In this document: in pieces, positions 59,402 to 64,000 of the stretch
How positions within the stretch are numbered: the first letter of the stretch is position 1
How the letters are laid out: every line of letters starts with the position of its first letter
Origin: Balamuthia mandrillaris
Lineage: Eukaryota; Discosea; Longamoebia; Balamuthiidae
Assembly (NCBI GenBank): GCA_031835245.1
Contig: JAVKOQ010000015.1
Coordinates: 336,001 to 400,000 of the forward strand
Direction: 5' to 3'
Length of the DNA stretch: 64,000 bases
Notes under the pieces: generated by a model
Databases searched by the model: none
What the model was told of the DNA's origin: nothing
What the model saw: the letters and a program-made list of their open reading frames with translations, nothing else
Position numbers and translations under genes: made by a program

Positions 59402-59471
<70 letters not shown>

Positions 59472-59841
59472 TCGCTCTCTTTGTCCTCACACAGGTTTTA
59501 CAATGGATGCTCGCAAACGTCTCCAACTGAATGTGCAGTTGGTTCCATCCAAGTATAGCGTCTACCATCAGAACACTCCCGAAGTATTCTTACCTGTATA
59601 CTGGGCCGACGAAGGCTCCACCATCAACGACAAGAAGGCCGATGAGTTCAAAGACTCAGTCTACTACTACGACGACATGGCCAACGACATCCTTATCTCG
59701 TTCACCGTGATCGGTTGCGTTGGTTTTGTGGTGGGTCTTGTGTTCTTGGTTGTGGGAATCGTATTCCACATAAAGGGTAAGCGTGCGAATGCTGGTGATA
59801 AGCCGCAAGAGATACGTTCCTTCCACGATGACACTCTTTAA
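57120..59841 (+). CDS. LIMP-2/CD36 scavenger-receptor family protein
   Basis: Four exons (57120-58735, 58840-58928, 59036-59290, 59495-59841) join to 768 residues. The layout is that of the CD36 family: an N-terminal helix (FIVTGSLVLLFSIIFIILGP), a large luminal or extracellular domain and a C-terminal helix (FTVIGCVGFVVGLVFLVVGI). Family signatures are FYLFDVTNKD, EQKGPFFYKYVKEK, YKFYEHHHFMPE, LIFGYVDPIF and PIFVSKVHFRDVD. It is about 250 residues longer than animal LIMP-2 owing to a helical insert around residues 230-430, similar in total length to the Dictyostelium LmpA-C proteins. These act as endolysosomal membrane proteins or uptake receptors. The tail (KGKRANAG...) lacks an obvious di-Leu signal. 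Introns 1 and 3 carry CT arrays. Confidence 0.92.
58793..58824 (+). repeat. (CT)n in LIMP-2 intron 1
   Basis: CT run within the intron between exons ending 58735 and starting 58840. A second, larger CT/CTGT array occupies 59343-59470 in intron 3. Confidence 0.85.
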
Positions 59842-60123
59842 CGACGTACCATATTAGCTGTTGTCTGTACTTGTTTGTAGTGTTCATAATTTTTATTCAG
59901 GAAATTTTCCTTGCTTCGGTCTTCCGGTGCCTTCTTGTTGTTCTTCTTCTTGTTCTTCTTCTTCTTCTTCTCCTACGCGCTACGTTCTGGGCAACCAAAT
60001 TTTGGTAAATTGTTCATAAACCATAATACCAGGAAAAATTTTTGCACAATCATCGGTAGACGATAGAAGCCCAAAAGGTTGCAGCAGAGTTTGTTAAAAC
60101 CAGTGTGTGACAGGGAACCAATA

Positions 60124-60729
60124 ATGTCTGTAGTGTGGACAGTGCTAGCCAGTGGTTTTGCTCAAATTGTAGCCAGCCATGTGCTTATGTTTGGCTGTTG
60201 GTACCCCTTGGGCAAACGAGTGGACCGCGAGTTGTGCACAAACCAAGGTACTTGCGAACAACAACCATTTTTTTTTGTGTCTTTCGGCTTTGCTAACTCC
60301 ACCTTGGTTCTTCATGTTTATTTTAATTCTCAAAGCGTTTCGCCCTATGAACGACCTTCGTATGGGCCTTTACATGCCTTTCATCTCGCCTTTTGTGCAT
60401 GCCATTCTTTTGATCTGCGCTCGAAGCGTATTTGGAGGGGCTTTAAACGCCTACTTTGCCTCCTATGACTCACCTATCTATGCCGGTACCTCCAAAGCTC
60501 CCTTTCCTTTATTCTTCCAAGCCACACACCTCATGAAATGTTATATCTCTTTGTTTTAAAAACAGGGATGGCCTTCAGCCTTGCGTTCTGGCTGTTGGGC
60601 CAAGCACATGGTATCATCATTGACTACTGCTGCTACAAGCACAACATTTTCATGAGTTTCTGGTTTCTCTTGCTTTCTGCTGTGCTTCAAGCGGTCAACG
60701 GCGCTGTGGTCTTTTGGATGTTAAGTTGA
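60124..60729 (+). CDS. Small four-helix membrane protein, unknown
   Basis: Three exons (60124-60247, 60336-60485, 60566-60729) join to 145 residues with about four hydrophobic segments: VLASGFAQIVASHVLMFGCW, FISPFVHAILLICARSVFGG, FSLAFWLLGQAHGIIIDYCC and FLLLSAVLQAVNGAVVFWML. The short loops contain Cys and Tyr pairs (DYCCYKHN). No signal peptide is needed and no family is recognised. All splice joins are phase 1 and agree with GT-AG ends, so it is likely a real gene. Confidence 0.65.
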
Positions 60730-60755
60730 GCTAATACCAATAAAGAATGAAACGA

Positions 60756-60838
60756 TAAGAAAGAAAAAGAAAGAAAGAAAGAAAGAAAGAAAGAAATAAA
60801 AAAAGAAAGAAAGAAAGAAAGAAAGAAAGAAATAAAAA

Positions 60839-60870
<32 letters not shown>

Positions 60871-60898
60871 AACGACAAGAAACGACAAGAAAGAAAGA
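60756..60898. repeat. (GAAA)n array with AACGAC interruptions
   Basis: Long GAAA array with AATAAA and AACGAC interruptions, in the 3' flank of the four-helix gene. It resembles the array in the PH-gene intron at 13731-13880. Confidence 0.9.
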
Positions 60899-61059
60899 GG
60901 CCCAGCGTAATGTTGTTTATGTCGACTCAAATGCGTGAATTTCTTTTTTTCTTGTGCAATGAACGACAAGGACTTTCAGAGAAGGAGGGAAGAAGAACAA
61001 AAACCAAGCCGTTGTTTGCTGCCGTGCCGACGTAAACGATAAACACACAATAACAGAAA

Positions 61060-61959
61060 ATGGAACAACAAGCAAACGAACCGGTGAGCCTGCGGGATCA
61101 ACTGTCCTTCAATGGGACAACAGAGTGCGAGCTGTTCGTGCCAAACCCGTTCAAGCCGGTGCGCTGTAAAGGATGCGGTGAAGACATTCGCGAACACGTT
61201 TCCTCCGCGGTGGCTGACGAACACATACTTTATGTTATCCGCGAAGAACAAGCCAAAGATGGAGCCAATTGCATTCTTCACGCAGCTGATGGTAAATACA
61301 CTTGTACAAGTTCGTTTCTTTGTTCCCGTTTCTCCTTCTGATATCATCACTTGTTTTTTTTATTTCTTTTTTTTGTTTGTTCAACTTGAAGGTTGGGGAG
61401 GTTTGTACTTGGGAGGATATCAAGCCGCCACCGCAAACTTTGTGAACAAGGCCAACATTACGCACGTTGTAAATACAGCCAAAGGACTGGAATACTTTTT
61501 CGTGGGGTGGGGCAAGAAACTGTTCGAGCTGGAGAAGGACGGCCTCAAGATACTTCGGTTGGGGTGGCTGGACAACGGGCAACAAAAGTTGTGGAAAGAA
61601 GAGCCGTGGGATCAGTTGAAGGAAAGCATTCTCTTCATCCATGAGGCTCGCAAAGCTGGCCATAACGTTGTTGTTCATTGGTATGTCTCAAACACTTTAT
61701 TTCTTGGCTGTTGTTTGTTATGGAACTGTTAACTTACCATTCCATTGGCACCAGTGCCCAAGGCAAGTCACGTTCAACAACGGTGGTGTTGGCCTACTTG
61801 ATGACGATAAACAAGGAGGCTGGCTATGGACCAAACGAAGCGCTAACCTTTGTGAAGCAGCACAGGCCGATGGCAGAACCAAACCCCAACTTTATGGAAC
61901 AGCTGCAAGCCTTCCGACTGTCTCCTGTTATACAACAACTTCGCTCCCAATGTACATAA
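61060..61959 (+). CDS. Dual-specificity protein phosphatase
   Basis: Three exons (61060-61291, 61392-61680, 61755-61959) join to 241 residues. The active-site loop spans a splice junction and reads VVHCAQGKSRSTTVVLAYLM, matching HCxxGxxRS with the catalytic Cys and Arg present. The preceding DSP core is WGGLYLGGYQAATANF, ITHVVNTA and the general-acid region LGWLDN. An N-terminal extension contains the pattern NPFKPVRCKGCGEDIREH, a possible small zinc-binding motif. Family members dephosphorylate Ser/Thr and Tyr, often of MAP kinases; the substrate is not inferable. The enzyme looks intact and cytosolic. Confidence 0.93.
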
Positions 61960-62312
61960 AATGACTGCACTAACATACCAAAATATTACATTTGCTAGGT
62001 CTCGAGACAAGAGAGTTGAAAAAAGAAGCAGAGAAGAGAGCAGAGAAGGAAGAGATAAAGAAGAGAGAAGAGAGAAGAAAGAAGCAGAGAAGAAGAGAAG
62101 CATAGGGGAGAGAAATAAGATAGAGAAGAAGAGATCAAAGATTGTGTATACAAGAAAAAGCTTGTTGAGTATCTTTGAAGCCATAAAGCTTCAAAAGAAA
62201 GACAAAAATGTAGGAGGTGTTGATATCAATGACTATGTACATTAGTCACAAAATGCTATGCACAGATGCTGAATGGACAGGTGTAGTCTAGTCGTTCGCA
62301 TGAACTTAACGC
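61960..62312. other. Intergenic between convergent genes; no gene seen
   Basis: Purine-rich (GAGAAGA) stretch at about 62010-62130 that yields a Lys/Glu/Arg-only open frame. I regard it as 3' flanking sequence of the phosphatase gene. Confidence 0.55.
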
Positions 62313-64000
62313 TTAGTACCACGGTAGAGAAAGCTTGACAGCACCGCTGTCGCCCTGTTGTTCCTCATCCTCATCAATGGCGGCCTTGTTCTGTTGAGAA
62401 GGACAGGAGCAAGTCTCGGAGCTATCGCTGGAGCGACCAGAGTCGCTGCCGCCTCCGATGGGGTCGAGGTCACCAGGCAAGCTAGTAAGAAGGCAGTCAG
62501 CGCTGCCCCATCCACGTTCGCTCCAGGTATCGCGGCAGAACTCGTTGATGGAGGTGGATGAGAACTCAGTCTCGTCCCTCTTCACGTACGAAGTCATGAG
62601 CTTAGTGCCGTGTCTGGCACCGAAGTTGTGGCCGATCTCATGAGCCACAATGTAGAACTAAACAAGACAAAGAAAGAAGGGTGGCTTGGTAAGTTTATCA
62701 GCTGTTGGGAAAAGAAGAGAAAGAAGTACGTACTCCGGAAGAACCAGTGGCATAGGAAGAAATGGCAGCACCGGCAATGGTTCCTTCACCAGAAGGACAG
62801 TTGCCGCAGCACTCATTGCAAGCAGAGTAGTAGCAAACAACACCGTACCATCCCCTTCCTCCGGAACTGATGGAAACAAATGAATGAGCACAAGGGCCAA
62901 AGGAAGGAAGAACAGAGAGATGAAGAAAGCACGAGAAAGGGTGGAGACATACATGCAACCAGACATAAGATGCCAGAGACCAATGGTGCGGTCAGTTTGC
63001 TTGGCCCTCCAGGCGGAGAACAAGCTGAGTCTCCTTCCTCTGGTCTGACAAGAGGCAGAGTTCCATGCCTCGCTGCTGCTGCTGGAAGAAGAGGACTGAA
63101 TGACAACGGACTTGACGACGGGCTTGACCTTGACGGCCTTCATGTAGGGGGTCTGGATAGCGTTCCAGAGGAAAGTGATGAGGGAGAGAACCTTGTCCTT
63201 GCCGCCAGCCTTCCTTGTGTATTGAGCATCAGCAGCAACACCCATGACGAGGTAGGTGGTGCGGCTGGGAGGGCAGCTGGATTGCCTTTCCTCGAACATG
63301 TCGTCCTCAACCATCAGCTCTTCTTCTTCGTCGTTTCCACATGAGGCGTGATCGTCCTCTTCCTCACCGCGTTTGAAGGGGCTGTCGACAGCCATGTTCT
63401 CCTCGCTCTCCAGGTAGACCAGCATGTCTTCCTCCATGTTGAAGTCCAGGCTCCTCTTGGAAAGGGTCTCGTGGTGAAGATAGGCGGGCTCCACCATGTA
63501 GCCTTCCTTCTTTGCGTGGTTCCAGATGCGCATGTGGAAGGTTCCTTTCTTCTCGTCAATGGCAACGGCGGCAACGGCGGAGACGGCAGTTTTCTCCATT
63601 CCATCGATGAGACCCTCTCCGTGGTATGCCTTGTTCTCAGGGACGAAGGACTCGACCAGCTCTCCATCCTCGAAGACGTTGACGGCGGCGTTGCGGGTGA
63701 ACAGCTCCATGTTGCGTTTCAAGGTGATGTTGAAGGTCCTGTCGAGGGCTTGGAAGGACATCACCAAGTCGCTCACGTGCTCGGCTTGTTCAGTGGTCAA
63801 CTCACGCTTAGCCCACGCTCCGCCCAACACACGATCATACGAAATGCTCTTTAATACTTGGAAGCTTGCAGGAAGCACCACTTCCCTACGCACTTTGTTA
63901 AAGTAAAAACGAACATTTTAGTTGTGGCCATTACAAAGTGAGAGAGAGAGAGCGAGAGAGCGAGAGAGAGATACGCACTGTCGATTGATCCGGCAATGGT
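62313..64000 (-). CDS. ADAM/reprolysin-like zinc metalloprotease, 3' part
   Basis: Four exons are visible (64000-63979, 63892-62953, 62866-62734, 62657-62313); the gene begins beyond the right edge. The catalytic zinc site reads VAHEIGHNFGARHG, the M12-type HExxHxxGxxH. Upstream are a propeptide-like and N-terminal catalytic region (YLVMGVAADAQYTR, TFLWNAIQTPYMKAVKVKPV), a short Ser-rich stretch (SSSSSSSSEAW), then TDRTIGLWHLMSGC and a Cys-rich segment (CYYSACNECCGNCPSGEGTI). After the zinc site are KLMTSYVKRDETEFSSTSI, placing a Met where a Met-turn is expected, and an acidic tail without a membrane helix. Probably secreted or vesicular, but the signal peptide is outside the window. Confidence 0.9.

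Noticed and set aside
61961-62245. Lys/Glu/Arg-rich 94-codon frame
   Set aside because: Purine-rich simple sequence in the 3' flank of the phosphatase gene, with no conserved motif.
1-64000. Transposons, virus-like elements, tRNA and rRNA genes
   Set aside because: No reverse transcriptase, integrase, transposase or capsid-like frame, no long terminal repeats and no cloverleaf or rRNA sequence was found by eye.

Overview
The window is nuclear DNA of a unicellular eukaryote. Nearly all genes are split by short GT-AG introns (about 50-200 bases), most spliced joins keep the reading frame, and the protein set is eukaryotic: PUS10, hamartin/TSC1, Furry, site-2 protease, GPATCH11, a CD36/LIMP-2 protein and a seven-helix receptor of the cAMP-receptor-like type. 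The F-box/RasGEF combination, the CRL-like receptor and the unusually long LIMP-2 protein fit an amoebozoan or a related free-living amoeboid or flagellate protist. That placement is inference; no rRNA or other definitive marker is present. I found no transposon, virus-like element, tRNA, rRNA or CRISPR array.

Layout. 1-8 kb: the 5' part of an F-box/RasGEF gene (-, runs off the left edge), a small secreted protein (-), mitochondrial-type SHMT (+, 9 exons) and an RNA ligase-like gene (+). 8.4-14.7 kb: a tail-anchored coiled-coil EF-hand protein (-), a protein made almost wholly of a 7-residue repeat (-) and a tiny-exon PH-domain gene (-). 14.9-23 kb: a single-pass Kelch-like/Cys-rich receptor (-, 11 exons), a Ser/Lys-rich protein (+) and the receptor with seven membrane helices (+). 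23-33 kb: TSC1 (-), PUS10 (-, 11 exons) and site-2 protease (+). 33-46 kb: a small acidic orphan (+), a membrane metallophosphoesterase (+) and the 22-exon Furry gene (+). 46-56 kb: a sulfotransferase (+), an F-box/ankyrin gene whose frame is interrupted by what looks like a micro-inversion (-), a TKL-type pseudokinase (+), a Cys-rich unknown protein with a microsatellite-encoded tail (-), GPATCH11 (+) and an SLC35F-like transporter (+). 57-64 kb: a LIMP-2/CD36 protein (+), a small four-helix membrane protein (+), a dual-specificity phosphatase (+) and an ADAM-like metalloprotease (-, runs off the right edge).

Packing is tight. Convergent genes are separated by as little as 4, 30, 68 and 106 bases, and two divergent ATGs are 59 bases apart. 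Several genes touch Ras/TOR/NDR growth control (RasGEF, TSC1, Furry, PH protein, GPCR), but nothing shows that they form a functional cluster. Simple CT-rich repeats are abundant inside introns and always read CT on the sense strand. Where exon coordinates are given they come from reading frames, splice dinucleotides and phase; no transcript data were available.
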